Shown: piece after piece, positions 46,714-55,972 of the stretch
Layout: each line of letters opens with the position of its first letter
Position numbering within the stretch: the first letter of the stretch is position 1
Assembly (NCBI GenBank): GCA_902593945.1
Contig: CACJKA010000006.1
Location: 1 to 64,000, forward strand
Length of the DNA stretch: 64,000 bases
DNA from: an uncultured Candidatus Poseidoniales archaeon
GTDB lineage: Archaea > Thermoplasmatota > Poseidoniia > Poseidoniales > Thalassarchaeaceae
Direction: 5' to 3'
The notes under the pieces: model-generated
Told to the model about the DNA's origin: nothing
The model's input: only the letters and a program-made list of their open reading frames with translations
Databases searched by the model: none
Program-made: the position numbers and the translations under genes

Positions 46714-49698
46714 TCAACCCCAATATCTACGTGTTGAAGCATACTTTAATTCAGCATTATGTATAGAACGTAGTAATCTTACTCTCTCTCCTGAAACATG
46801 ACCTCTGAGAATTTTTGTTGCTGTTTCTTCTGCAATTCCTCTACCCATCATACAAATTATTGCATCCTTCCCATGAGTACGAATTAGCTCTGCATTCTTA
46901 GTCATTTTACCAGAAATTTTCGGGTCCTTGCTTTCAACCCAATCAGATAACATAGACTCCATTCTTTCTGGTGAACATGCTTGCATAGTTCCTGAACAAC
47001 TAGAACAGGGGGCCACTCTTTCAGTAAATCTTGCAACTCTCTTTCTTGTTCTATTTTTACAATTTAGACAAATCAATACTGCTCTTTCGTTTACCAATCT
47101 AACTTCTAAATGATCTCTCAGTTCTTTATCTGACCAAGATGGAAGCAATAGATCTTTTTCACTTTTCTTTGATTGACCAAGAGGTCCAGGGGGTGTTTCT
47201 AATAATTTTATATCTCCATTTTGTATTTCGGTAAGTAAGTCGACAGTTGCCTCTATATCCATTCTTTCATGGAATAATTTACTTAACGCCTCTTCAATTA
47301 CTGGTGTCCCTTTCCATCTTCTCATCAAACCCTGAAGATTTACTTTGCGAGGATCAACTCCTTTTTGCAAAACTCCCATTCTTCTAGCAACTTGAACAAC
47401 TCTCCATCTCACTGCTCTTCCATTTGGAATCGTCATTCGCATTAGAGAAGGTATTGCTGCAGGTGGAGTTTGTTGTAACCATCCAACGACGTCTACAGTA
47501 CTTGTTCCTGGAATTTGAATGGATATTCTATAAGGGTCAATTAAGGTTCTTCCCATCTTACCTTCTTTCAATGAACCAAATGCTTGAATTAGATATGCCA
47601 ATGTTTCATTAATTTTAGATCCAGCACAAGTGTTTAGAATAATTGTTTTTTGTCTTTCTTCTATTGTTATGGTTCTTTCATCGGGTAAAACTCCAGTAGC
47701 CTCAATATGTTCTGCAACTGTCCTAATTAATACATCTCTTGCACTAGGTGATAGTGGATATTCTTCAAAGGGAATTACAGATTCATCATTTTCAATTGCT
47801 CCAATAGTTATTCCAACAGATCTTCTTAACTTTCCAACTTCTCTAGCCACTTCTTTGGGTACTGGGGTCAATTCTCCAGACCATACGGGAGCTTCTCCAG
47901 TTTCTTTTATTGGGGCTACTAGAAGTTCTTCTTGTTCTGGATCAGCATCAACAATTTGCCAAGTTCTACCTGCCATTACAAATCTTCTTGCTCTCCCCAT
48001 TGAATCATCACTAGCATCGTTGTTAAGAGACAGAACAAATGCTTCATCTACGGAACCAAGAACCGACCTACTTACAGCATCTCTAACTCTGTAAGAAATT
48101 TCATCAGGAATCATAGAGATATGGTCTGTTCTAGATTTAGATGCTTTTCCAGATGGAGAGAACCAACCTTTTTCAAGACTCTTGGGGAGCTCTTTGACCA
48201 TTGCCTTTCTCCATTTGATTTTATCAGATTCTTTTTGTTCCTCATCCCAAGGAGGCCTTTTCTCAGGGATATCTTGACTACTCCTCTTCGCCAACTCTTC
48301 CCAAAGTTTCGCTGGCCATTTTGTTACATCTGATTCTTCTGGATTTTCAATAAGTCTAATTAACCAACGATCATTTAGGACCCTCAATATATTGATACTT
48401 TTTTCATAATCCCATTCTCTGAATATTGAGCAATTTTCTATAATCTCATTAGCCTTCTGGAGTGGTACTACTCCTCTCTCTATGCCCAATTGAATAAACT
48501 GATTAGCGGCTACAATTCCTGGATCTGTTTGCCATTCTACTCCCTCAAGTTCCGATGCCATTGCTCTTCTTGAAATTACTGCACATTCAGAAATTTCATC
48601 TAATTCCCATGCTAGAATCTCTCCTCTTCCTGTACCGCCTAGATGATGCTCAGCTCTCCCCATTCTTTGCAGTAATCTATCTACTGCTCTTGGAGATTGT
48701 AATTGATGAACTTTCTTAATAGACCCAATATCAATTCCTAATTCCAAGCTACTAGTACAAATAATTCCATGTAAATCTCCACTCCTTAGTTTATCTTCCA
48801 TTTCTTTTCTAGTTTCAGATGCGAGACTTCCATGATGTACACCAATTTTAATCTCTGGTGCTATAGCAGTTAGTCTTTGAGAAACTGTTTCAGCAGCAGA
48901 TCTTGAATTAACAAACACTAGAGATGGAGAATCATCTATTAATGAGTTAGCTAGTCTCCGAAAGGCAGCAACAGAATTGGGTGAAACTGACCATTTTACT
49001 GATAGAATATCATCTTCAGGAGATGGGATTTCTTTATGGACTAAAACATCTGTAAATCTTGGAGCAGGCCCCATTATAGGTATCGCATTATTAGCCATGT
49101 AATTAGCAACCTCGGCAGGGTTTCCAACAGTTGCAGAGAGCCCTATTCGTTGTATATCATTAGGGTTAATATCTGCAATACGCTCTAGTCCTACCATTAA
49201 CTGAGAACCTCTTTCACTTCCAGCCAAATCATGTATTTCATCTAAAATTATAACTTTAACACCCGCAAGATGTTTCCTTAATCTACTTCCTAGCATCATT
49301 ATTTGTGTGGTTTCTGGTGTAGTAACTAATAAATTTGGAGGATTCTTTGATTGTCTTGTCCTCTCTTTTTGAGTAGTGTCTCCATGTCTTAAGCCAACAG
49401 TTAATCCAAGAGGTTCCAACATTGCAGATAACCTTCTGTCAATATCTCTGTTCAGTGCTCTTAGTGGCGTAATATATAGGATTGACAGCCCTTCCCAATT
49501 CTCACTAATTGCTCTTGAAATTACTGGCAATATTGCGGCTTCAGTTTTGCCACTTCCTGTTGGTGCAACCAATAGTCTATTTTTTCCTGCACATAAATCA
49601 ATAGCCGCTTCTTCTTGAATTGGCGTTAGATTCCAACCTAACTTAGATATCAAGTCTCTAACTTTTGGGTGCAGAATTTCTATTGCTGCCCCTTCCAT
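46714..49698 (-). CDS. lhr: Lhr-type superfamily 2 DNA helicase
   Basis: The 994-aa product has SF2 motifs: Walker A APTGSGKTEAA (about 43-53), motif Ib LVTTPE, Walker B LDEIHDL (about 152), SAT in GLSATVG, and motif VI QRMGRAEHH. These are followed by a winged-helix/Lhr-core region and a C-terminal four-Cys zinc knuckle (CLNC, CSSC) with a small HhH-like end (MMGRGIAEETATKIL). Archaeal Lhr proteins act in DNA repair and unwind from 3' overhangs. The zinc knuckle is an addition to the minimal Lhr core. It heads the minus-strand operon. Confidence 0.94.
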   Translation of the reverse strand: MEGAAIEILHPKVRDLISKLGWNLTPIQEEAAIDLCAGKNRLLVAPTGSGKTEAAILPVISRAISENWEGLSILYITPLRALNRDIDRRLSAMLEPLGLTVGLRHGDTTQKERTRQSKNPPNLLVTTPETTQIMMLGSRLRKHLAGVKVIILDEIHDLAGSERGSQLMVGLERIADINPNDIQRIGLSATVGNPAEVANYMANNAIPIMGPAPRFTDVLVHKEIPSPEDDILSVKWSVSPNSVAAFRRLANSLIDDSPSLVFVNSRSAAETVSQRLTAIAPEIKIGVHHGSLASETRKEMEDKLRSGDLHGIICTSSLELGIDIGSIKKVHQLQSPRAVDRLLQRMGRAEHHLGGTGRGEILAWELDEISECAVISRRAMASELEGVEWQTDPGIVAANQFIQLGIERGVVPLQKANEIIENCSIFREWDYEKSINILRVLNDRWLIRLIENPEESDVTKWPAKLWEELAKRSSQDIPEKRPPWDEEQKESDKIKWRKAMVKELPKSLEKGWFSPSGKASKSRTDHISMIPDEISYRVRDAVSRSVLGSVDEAFVLSLNNDASDDSMGRARRFVMAGRTWQIVDADPEQEELLVAPIKETGEAPVWSGELTPVPKEVAREVGKLRRSVGITIGAIENDESVIPFEEYPLSPSARDVLIRTVAEHIEATGVLPDERTITIEERQKTIILNTCAGSKINETLAYLIQAFGSLKEGKMGRTLIDPYRISIQIPGTSTVDVVGWLQQTPPAAIPSLMRMTIPNGRAVRWRVVQVARRMGVLQKGVDPRKVNLQGLMRRWKGTPVIEEALSKLFHERMDIEATVDLLTEIQNGDIKLLETPPGPLGQSKKSEKDLLLPSWSDKELRDHLEVRLVNERAVLICLNCKNRTRKRVARFTERVAPCSSCSGTMQACSPERMESMLSDWVESKDPKISGKMTKNAELIRTHGKDAIICMMGRGIAEETATKILRGHVSGERVRLLRSIHNAELKYASTRRYWG

Positions 49699-49763
49699 AT
49701 CTATATCGACAACGTTCTATCTAGAAAACCCAACGAATTAGAAATCAACTTCCATTATACAAT

Positions 49764-50948
49764 TTACGGGTGTGGAGGGATCTCGTCATCCCAATTTTCC
49801 ATTTTGTTTAATGTGGTTGTTACGTTTGTTATTTCACCATCTTCCCAATAATCAACGGCTACAAATGTAGGTCTTCTATCCATAATTTCCCAACATTCGA
49901 TAGTACGATTTAGTAAAAAATCATACTCATTTATCTCATGAGCCTTGTAAGGGTCTGCAGTACCAAATATACTACTCAACCAATGGCTTAGATGCCAAAC
50001 AGGTTGACTTGAATCCCCTCTTCCCAATTCACATGTCATTTCTTCTTTATCTTGTTGACCATATGGAGTATCCCAACTGTGCTTCCATGCCGGATGGAAA
50101 TATGAATAACTCTCATTATATTCTGATTGTACGTATATCACAACGTCCCTTTCTTGCAGAATCATATCTCCTATTGAAGGCCAAGGTTCACCTAATTGAT
50201 GAATAAATGCTCTTTCTAAAATTCCAGTTTGGTTAAATAAAAACTCTAGATGATCAGCAGGTACGTAGTTTTCAACTAATATGGATACAACCTCTCCACA
50301 TGTAAATGAGCAACTTTCATCAGTTAAATTCATTAACGAATTAAGAAGTGATAACCATTCAAATGGATCTACTTCAGAATACGCACATGGATGTGGAAAC
50401 TGACCAGGGGAACCATGACAGAATCTTACATCTTCTGCCTCAGTTTCATCATTACTTAGATGATGTGCATCCACCATAAATGCTCTAATTCCTCCATCCC
50501 ATTGAGCTTGAAGTCCAGTATAGTGATTAGTCCCAAGAATTACACCATCTTCTGATGTAGCAAAAGCATTGTGTGTCTCAGGAAATGTAAAATTATCATA
50601 GTTTCTTAAACAGTATTTTGCCAATCCATGGCAAATAATAGTGTCATTCTGATCTAGTGGGTCAAGACCTCTTTCTGATTCCCAGTCATTCGGCAAGTCA
50701 TCTCCATCTATATCCTCATCCAAAGTATCACAGATTGTATCGCCATCGAGATCATTAGGCATTTCTTCAGAATTATCTGGATTACTATTACAATCAATTT
50801 CGATTAAATTTTCCCATCCGTCTCCATCTCTATCCAAATCTTCACTATCTTCTATACCGTCATTATCCATGTCTAGAAACTCATCCCCTATACAGCCTGA
50901 AAGAACCAAGCCAACAACAATCAGAATCACTATCCAACGCTTTTCCAT
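49764..50948 (-). CDS. Lipoprotein with Ca-binding repeats and PI-PLC-like phosphodiesterase domain
   Basis: ATG 50948 starts a lipoprotein signal (VILIVVGLVLSGC), the Cys being residue 19. A thrombospondin-type-3-like Asp-rich segment follows (DMDNDGIEDSEDLDRDGDG), then the catalytic-like region: FPETHNAFA with one candidate catalytic His (about 128), GGIRAFMVDAHH with the second, and C-terminal FVAVDYWEDGE. This order matches the PI-PLC X-domain superfamily as found in secreted phosphodiesterases. Several Cys may form disulfides. It would act at the outer membrane face on phospholipid or another phosphodiester. The exact substrate is unknown. Confidence 0.82.
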   Translation of the reverse strand: MEKRWIVILIVVGLVLSGCIGDEFLDMDNDGIEDSEDLDRDGDGWENLIEIDCNSNPDNSEEMPNDLDGDTICDTLDEDIDGDDLPNDWESERGLDPLDQNDTIICHGLAKYCLRNYDNFTFPETHNAFATSEDGVILGTNHYTGLQAQWDGGIRAFMVDAHHLSNDETEAEDVRFCHGSPGQFPHPCAYSEVDPFEWLSLLNSLMNLTDESCSFTCGEVVSILVENYVPADHLEFLFNQTGILERAFIHQLGEPWPSIGDMILQERDVVIYVQSEYNESYSYFHPAWKHSWDTPYGQQDKEEMTCELGRGDSSQPVWHLSHWLSSIFGTADPYKAHEINEYDFLLNRTIECWEIMDRRPTFVAVDYWEDGEITNVTTTLNKMENWDDEIPPHP

Positions 50949-51058
50949 AGTATTCCATTGGTAGCATAGCCCATCAATTAATTGGTATGATTGCATTTTT
51001 CATGTGAACTTGTTAGCGTAAGACACTAAGCCACGAAGCCTTACCCACGATTGATATA

Positions 51059-51841
51059 ATGGCTCGTCGAGATGATAGAAACTTGGGTTTTTTCGGTCGA
51101 TTATGGGAAAGTCAAAGGGGAAGACATTTCCAAATTGTCACTAATGTCTCAATTTTATCCGTGGCTCTATTAGTTTGGGGAATAATTTTTCTCTTCGGAC
51201 TTTCCGGACCCACAGACCCATCCAAAGAAAATATCGTAACTTTAAGTTGGATAGGTATGTTAATTGGAGCCATTGGTACATTCTATGTTGGCCCTGAGTT
51301 CTTCTTCTATCTTGAGAAGAAACAGGTTCTCGATGATATTCTTTTGTTGGATTCACGTGCCGAAGTATTAAGGCGCCGAAAAGAAGGAGAAGAAGCAGCA
51401 ATTATGCTTGGGTCAAAGCACATGAGTCTGATGCGAGGATTACTTGAACTACATGAAATACCAGTTGGAAAGAATCTGACTAATTCTCCAATAATTAAAT
51501 CTCATAGCGATATCAATGTAGAAGAAAATTGGTGGAATAATTCAAACTCGGTCCTTTCACGTAAACTTCCAGGATTAGATATACTTAGAGAACTATTCTT
51601 TCATAGATTTTTAATTTTAATCACTTCATCTAGTTTAATCGCATTATTTTGGAACACTATTTTTGGTATCGCTTCCATGGGAGGCTCTAGAGATTATACA
51701 ATCGATCTCACAGAGAGAATTAGTGGATTATCATCTTTCCATCACCTTGCTCCTCACATAGATCCCGTTAGTATTATTTTGATTCTTTTCTTAACTTTCA
51801 TATTATATCTAACTAGGCCGTATAACTTCAAGGAGATTTAG
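51059..51841 (+). CDS. Four-helix membrane protein upstream of signal peptidase
   Basis: The 260-aa product has two helices near the N-terminus (about 27-47 and 61-80), a cytosolic stretch with a basic helix (LLLDSRAEVLRRRKEGEEAA), and two more helices near 186-205 and 235-255. No known motif is visible. It ends 1 nt before signal peptidase I, so the pair are surely one transcript. It is divergent from the PLC-like lipoprotein across 110 nt. A role with the peptidase is inferred from coupling only. Confidence 0.78.
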   Translation: MARRDDRNLGFFGRLWESQRGRHFQIVTNVSILSVALLVWGIIFLFGLSGPTDPSKENIVTLSWIGMLIGAIGTFYVGPEFFFYLEKKQVLDDILLLDSRAEVLRRRKEGEEAAIMLGSKHMSLMRGLLELHEIPVGKNLTNSPIIKSHSDINVEENWWNNSNSVLSRKLPGLDILRELFFHRFLILITSSSLIALFWNTIFGIASMGGSRDYTIDLTERISGLSSFHHLAPHIDPVSIILILFLTFILYLTRPYNFKEI

Positions 51842-51842
51842 T

Positions 51843-52727
51843 ATGGAAAATGACTTCAAGCTCTATCTCAGAGAGGCATTTCTTGCTATAGGGCTAGTTT
51901 TCTTATTACTTGGGTCCATGTGGTTAGCTACCGGTATGTTTCCTCCAATGGTTGTCGTTGAATCAGGTTCAATGAAACATAGCGAAGATGGTTCTCTAGG
52001 GGCAATTGATCCTGGTGATTTGGTATTGATTATGAATCCCGATAGAGTTGAAATAGTCACATACGTAGAAGCTTCTAATGAAGATAATGAGAATTTTGGA
52101 TATGAAATGCATGGTATGTATGGGGACGTAATTATTTATGAAAAAAATGGAGGTTCTGATACCCCTGTGATCCATCGAGCATTACTCAAAGCGGAAACAA
52201 ACTTAACCGAAAATCCAATTCAGAATTCATGTTCAGAGGGCGTATTTGATCAGTTAGAAGAAATATGCATTTTAACATGGGATGTTCCGGGTACTCATTT
52301 AGTAAATGTAAGTAATATTTCTTTAACATTAGATTATTCTTGCGCACCTCATGGAAATCTAACAATCGATAAGTGGATCCCAAAACACGAAGGATATTTG
52401 ACAACAGGCGACAATAGGATGACCAATGGATGTACAATCGATCAACTAAGAGCAACAAGTTCGACAGCCGATGATTCCTATATCCAGAGTCGTGGCTTAA
52501 AGGATGAATATGGCAACCCCGTAACTGCTGTGAGAGATGTTTGGGTAGTGGGAGTTGCTTCATCTGAAATTCCATGGGTCGGAGCAATCAAACTTTTTTT
52601 CTCTGGAACCTATGATTTTGTATCTCCACAAACTTGGAATTATCTGTTTACGTTGATTGCAGCAGTAGTCATTATTCCAATGGTTTATGATATGTTAATA
52701 TTCAGAGAAAGCGAAGAAGAAGAATAG
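51843..52727 (+). CDS. sec11: Signal peptidase I, archaeal/ER type (S26B)
   Basis: It cleaves signal peptides of exported proteins at the membrane. The boxes are in order: VVESGSMKH with the nucleophile Ser near residue 43, GDLVLIM, GDVIIYE, VIHRAL with the His that replaces bacterial Lys (about 110), and TTGDNRMTNG (about 190). Helices sit at both ends (about 13-33 and 264-284). About 75 extra residues, with four Cys in all, lie between the His and GDN boxes. Many large exported proteins in this window would be its clients. Confidence 0.95.
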   Translation: MENDFKLYLREAFLAIGLVFLLLGSMWLATGMFPPMVVVESGSMKHSEDGSLGAIDPGDLVLIMNPDRVEIVTYVEASNEDNENFGYEMHGMYGDVIIYEKNGGSDTPVIHRALLKAETNLTENPIQNSCSEGVFDQLEEICILTWDVPGTHLVNVSNISLTLDYSCAPHGNLTIDKWIPKHEGYLTTGDNRMTNGCTIDQLRATSSTADDSYIQSRGLKDEYGNPVTAVRDVWVVGVASSEIPWVGAIKLFFSGTYDFVSPQTWNYLFTLIAAVVIIPMVYDMLIFRESEEEE

Positions 52728-52733
52728 AATATT

Positions 52734-54251
52734 TTAGTTTAACATATTAGCTAATAGTATTGGGAATAAGACAATTAAAAGTATAATTATACTACTAAAA
52801 CCACTTACTCGATTAGCTATTTTTTCAACTCTTAGAGGATTCATATTTTTCCCAAAGAATTTTATTACTGAGTGGGTAGAATCTCTAGTGATTTGCCCGC
52901 CATCAAAGGGTACCATAGGTATTAAGTTAGCAAAACCAAGTATGAAATTTATCCATGCTAACCAGAATAAGAAATCAAAAATAGCTAACATGCCGCTAGT
53001 CCCTATTATTGAAGCAATAATTCCATCTCCTGATTCAAGTAAATCTCTCTCTTCTAGTGGCATAGAATGACCCTCTAATCTTATTGGCTCACCCAATAAT
53101 TCTAATGGCTTGAATACGAAAATGACAGTTCTGAGGAGAGGATTTAGATCTTCAGTAGATGACAACTTATATCGCTCGACTGCACTAGTTCCAGAGGAAA
53201 TTCCACTAACTCCGAGAAAAGCATTCCCTTGTTCTATACCATTTCCATTCAAGAAAGTAATATAATCTTCCATACACTGTTCTTGACTATCACAATCCTC
53301 CTCAAACCAAGTAGGAATTCCTTGAGAAACGTAGTAATCCAGTTGATCGGTTAGTGTTACAACAATTTCTCTTGTTTCTCTGTCCCCCATCTCATTTTTT
53401 CTAGACATAACAGATAAATTCATTTCATCTCCTGCGGATTTAGAATCCATAATTTCTGTGAAAGAGTCATAATCCGGGACATGTATTCCATCAAGGTGAG
53501 TAATTATTTCATACGGCTCTAATCCCGCTTCCTCAGCACCACTATCTACAATAATACCCTTTGCATGTAGTCCAGGTTCAGAAGCTACAAATCCTGAGGC
53601 CGTGCATGATAGTAAAAGTATCACGATATATGTTGAAACAATATTTATCGAAGGTGCAGCAGCATAAATTCGCAATCTTTCTCTCCTAGGTGCTCTAGTC
53701 ATTTCTTGAATTTCCGGTTCGAAAAATGCCCCCATAGGCAAAGGACCTAGTAGTAATAATCCGAAACTTTTTGCTCTCATTCCATGAACTCTTGCTTGTA
53801 TTGCATGGCCGTATTCATGAATAATTACCGCCATAATTAGTGCGATTACTGGCCACCAGAAAGGAACAAAACTCGTTACACCTGGAATTAATAATAGATC
53901 TTTAGCAGGAATTGCCTCTTCCGGTGGTGAAAATGCACTTGCTACAGCGGTTAAAATCAGAAGAAGGATTACTCCAAACATTACTATGAAACATAACCAT
54001 ATTGAGAATTCTCCAAAACCTCTCCAAAATCTTCTGTATTTTGAGATCTTTTCAAGAAAAATTCTTCCTTTTTTTGTTCTAATCATCAAAATGAAACCCA
54101 AAACTCTTGTTGCATCCCAGTTATCTAGAGTTCCATTATTTTCTAGAATAATTAATACGGAGTACCAAATTATCATAATTATGGCACCCCATATTGGTAG
54201 CCCTAGAAGATAAAAAAAGTAGATTGAAATCATTGGTAAAAGATGATTCAT
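52734..54251 (-). CDS. Site-2-type zinc metalloprotease (M50) with PDZ domain
   Basis: ATG 54251 is preferred (GGAGGGG upstream); the track start is 54275. The 505-aa protein has several helices, the zinc motif HEYGH in VIIHEYGHAIQAR (about 145), a PDZ-like domain (GIIVDSGAEEAGLEPYEII), and the third zinc ligand in NLIPMVPFDGGQI (about 450). It performs regulated intramembrane proteolysis. It is convergent with signal peptidase I, the two stops only 6 nt apart. Two Cys pairs sit in the outer loop (CDSQEQC). Confidence 0.94.
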   Translation of the reverse strand: MNHLLPMISIYFFYLLGLPIWGAIIMIIWYSVLIILENNGTLDNWDATRVLGFILMIRTKKGRIFLEKISKYRRFWRGFGEFSIWLCFIVMFGVILLLILTAVASAFSPPEEAIPAKDLLLIPGVTSFVPFWWPVIALIMAVIIHEYGHAIQARVHGMRAKSFGLLLLGPLPMGAFFEPEIQEMTRAPRRERLRIYAAAPSINIVSTYIVILLLSCTASGFVASEPGLHAKGIIVDSGAEEAGLEPYEIITHLDGIHVPDYDSFTEIMDSKSAGDEMNLSVMSRKNEMGDRETREIVVTLTDQLDYYVSQGIPTWFEEDCDSQEQCMEDYITFLNGNGIEQGNAFLGVSGISSGTSAVERYKLSSTEDLNPLLRTVIFVFKPLELLGEPIRLEGHSMPLEERDLLESGDGIIASIIGTSGMLAIFDFLFWLAWINFILGFANLIPMVPFDGGQITRDSTHSVIKFFGKNMNPLRVEKIANRVSGFSSIIILLIVLFPILLANMLN

Positions 54252-54357
54252 AACCGACCCCTCCTCATCTTGCATAACACGTGGTCAAGACCCCCCATTC
54301 TTCAACTTGTGTTCTTTATTACAAAAATGACTTCAAAGATAAGCCTCTCGGAATTGC

Positions 54358-54546
54358 ATGGTTGAACGTGATTCAGAGGATATCAAGAGCAAAAAACGTC
54401 AACTTGATATCATCAGAAGAGAAAGGGATAGTATCCTGCGTTTGTTAAATCAAGCTAGGTTGGCAAATCTGAACAAAGAAGTAGAAAATCTGATTCAAGA
54501 ATTCGATAGACTTGATGCGGTTCTCTCAGAAGAAGACTCATATTGA
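54358..54546 (+). CDS. Coiled-coil microprotein
   Basis: The 62-aa frame has a heptad-like charged sequence (KKRQLDIIRRERDSILRLLNQARLANLN), predicted as one long helix. The upstream TTTATTAC tract could be a TATA box, and the start codon lies about 26-35 nt from it, consistent with a leaderless mRNA. Its 3' end overlaps the convergent hjc by 52 nt. There is no family to name. The reading frame looks real by composition, but shortness and overlap leave doubt. Confidence 0.6.
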   Translation: MVERDSEDIKSKKRQLDIIRRERDSILRLLNQARLANLNKEVENLIQEFDRLDAVLSEEDSY

Positions 54547-55136
54547 GTCATTATTGATTCTTTCATTGGGAAATTGGTATTTTCTTCCAAAGCAGTAGTT
54601 TGAATATTATTAGCATTTTCAGACTTAGAGATTAATGAAAGAAATTTGTGTAACGGAAGTCCCTTATTCCAATCTAAGTAAGGAGTTCCATTTCTCGTTA
54701 GAGGTAATTCAGGAACAGTTCTAGAGAGTAATCTTAGTTTCCCTGTAAGTCCTTCAGTTTTCACTCTAAATATTCTCCAACTGTCCCCCCTGACTCCTTT
54801 CAACCTGTAAGCATAGAATGGTTGTATTGAGCACCTAATTCCAATTTCTTCTAATGCTTTATACTGTAAAACAGTTCTACCAGAAAGATATAATTTAGGC
54901 TTCTTTGAAGATTTTACTTCTATTGGGAAACACATATCGCCCCTTAATGCTAGAAGATCGCCAGTACCTTCTGAACCACTTCCTGGCGCCCTTACAACTA
55001 GAAATGGACGTTGACAAATCTGCATAGCCTGTGCTCGTTCTGTTTCACTACAAGATCTTGTTATTGCACGAACTCCTTTTTCTTCACCTGCAAGTACTGA
55101 GCGTAACTCACGCTCGTATGCCCCTCCTATTCCCAT
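54495..55136 (-). CDS. hjc: Holliday-junction resolvase Hjc family protein
   Basis: Archaeal Hjc cuts four-way DNA junctions. The nuclease fold residues are visible: Glu in YERELRSVL, Asp in GTGDLLALRG, and ExK in IEVKSSKKPK, with RAPGSGS between the first two. An extra loop of about 20 residues (TRSCSETERAQAMQICQ) precedes FLVVRAPGS. The C-terminal 90 residues extend beyond the usual 120-140 aa core and hold no recognised motif. Putative TATA at 55207-55216. Confidence 0.9.
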   Translation of the reverse strand: MGIGGAYERELRSVLAGEEKGVRAITRSCSETERAQAMQICQRPFLVVRAPGSGSEGTGDLLALRGDMCFPIEVKSSKKPKLYLSGRTVLQYKALEEIGIRCSIQPFYAYRLKGVRGDSWRIFRVKTEGLTGKLRLLSRTVPELPLTRNGTPYLDWNKGLPLHKFLSLISKSENANNIQTTALEENTNFPMKESIMTQYESSSERTASSLSNS

Positions 55137-55206
55137 GCTACTATCGTAATCTCAAGGTTATTGAGGACATCGCTTGATTAATGCTTTTTTTTCCGGTTTT
55201 TGGAGT

Positions 55207-55216
55207 TTTTTATAAA
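55207..55216 (-). promoter_or_regulatory. Probable TATA box of hjc
   Basis: On the minus strand the sequence CTTTATAAAAAACTCC contains a strong TATA core about 70 nt upstream of the hjc ATG. It would start transcription near 55185 and leave a leader of some 50 nt. Inferred from sequence only. Confidence 0.4.
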
Positions 55217-55231
55217 GTGACATTTAGCAAA

Positions 55232-55873
55232 TTATTGAAATTTACCTTTCCTATATTCTCTTGTCCTATCGACTCCCGGGAATTGATCTTCACTTTCACG
55301 ATATACGGTTTTCATATTCTTTAGAAAACTCTGCTCATTTGTAACAATTAAGACCATATCTACACCTGGGTCTTCTCCTTCATCCATCCAAGCTAATACA
55401 ATCTCCATTGTCATCCTAGCTCCTTCTCTATGTGGGTAAGCAAATACATCCATGCCCAAAGGTGGTAGAACTAAAGTTTCGCGCGGTTCTAGATTTTCTA
55501 CTTCTAAAAATAATGAATCATATGATTTTTTTAATAATTCTCTTCTGTATTGATCTTGTGTAGGTCTTCTACAATCTGGACCTACAACATGTACAAGATG
55601 TTCTGCAGGTAGATTGTAGGCAGATGTGGTAACCGCCTCTCCAACTCCACAAGGTTGTGAGTTTGTTTTACGTTTTTCTTTTGCTATTTCAGTACAAGCA
55701 GCTCTTAATTCAGGTCCGGCCGCTAGTTGCATCACCTCATCTAAACCTTCTCTGCCCGCAAGTCTATTGTTGGCTGGTAGAACCATTATGTCACCCTCCA
55801 CTCTAGTAACATTGCCAAAGCACACTCTCACCTGTCCATATTTACATTCTCGGACTATGATAACCTCTGCCAT
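55232..55873 (-). CDS. Macro-domain protein, divergent binding loop
   Basis: ATG 55873 (MAEVIIVRECKYGQVRV) gives 213 aa; the track extends upstream through the divergent promoter. The macro fold is visible: GNVTRVEGDIMVLPANNRLAGREGLD, then AAGPELRAAC, VGEAVTTSAYNLPAEHLVHVVGP, and LVLPPLGMDVFAYPHREGARMTMEIV. These domains bind or hydrolyse ADP-ribose derivatives. The usual NAAN plus GGGG loop reads PANN plus AGREG, so the ligand site may differ. The fold is confidently assigned; the activity is open. Confidence 0.88.
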   Translation of the reverse strand: MAEVIIVRECKYGQVRVCFGNVTRVEGDIMVLPANNRLAGREGLDEVMQLAAGPELRAACTEIAKEKRKTNSQPCGVGEAVTTSAYNLPAEHLVHVVGPDCRRPTQDQYRRELLKKSYDSLFLEVENLEPRETLVLPPLGMDVFAYPHREGARMTMEIVLAWMDEGEDPGVDMVLIVTNEQSFLKNMKTVYRESEDQFPGVDRTREYRKGKFQ

Positions 55874-55972
55874 ATTAATGATGAGGGGAGGGCATCCAAT
55901 ATGTATGCTTCTTCTCAACATTCTGAATATTAAAGCGAACATTTGATGCGTGAAGACGTCTCCCACTGGAAT

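Noticed and set aside
47630-48333. Plus-strand ORFs opposite the Lhr helicase
   Set aside because: Antisense shadows of a conserved helicase frame.
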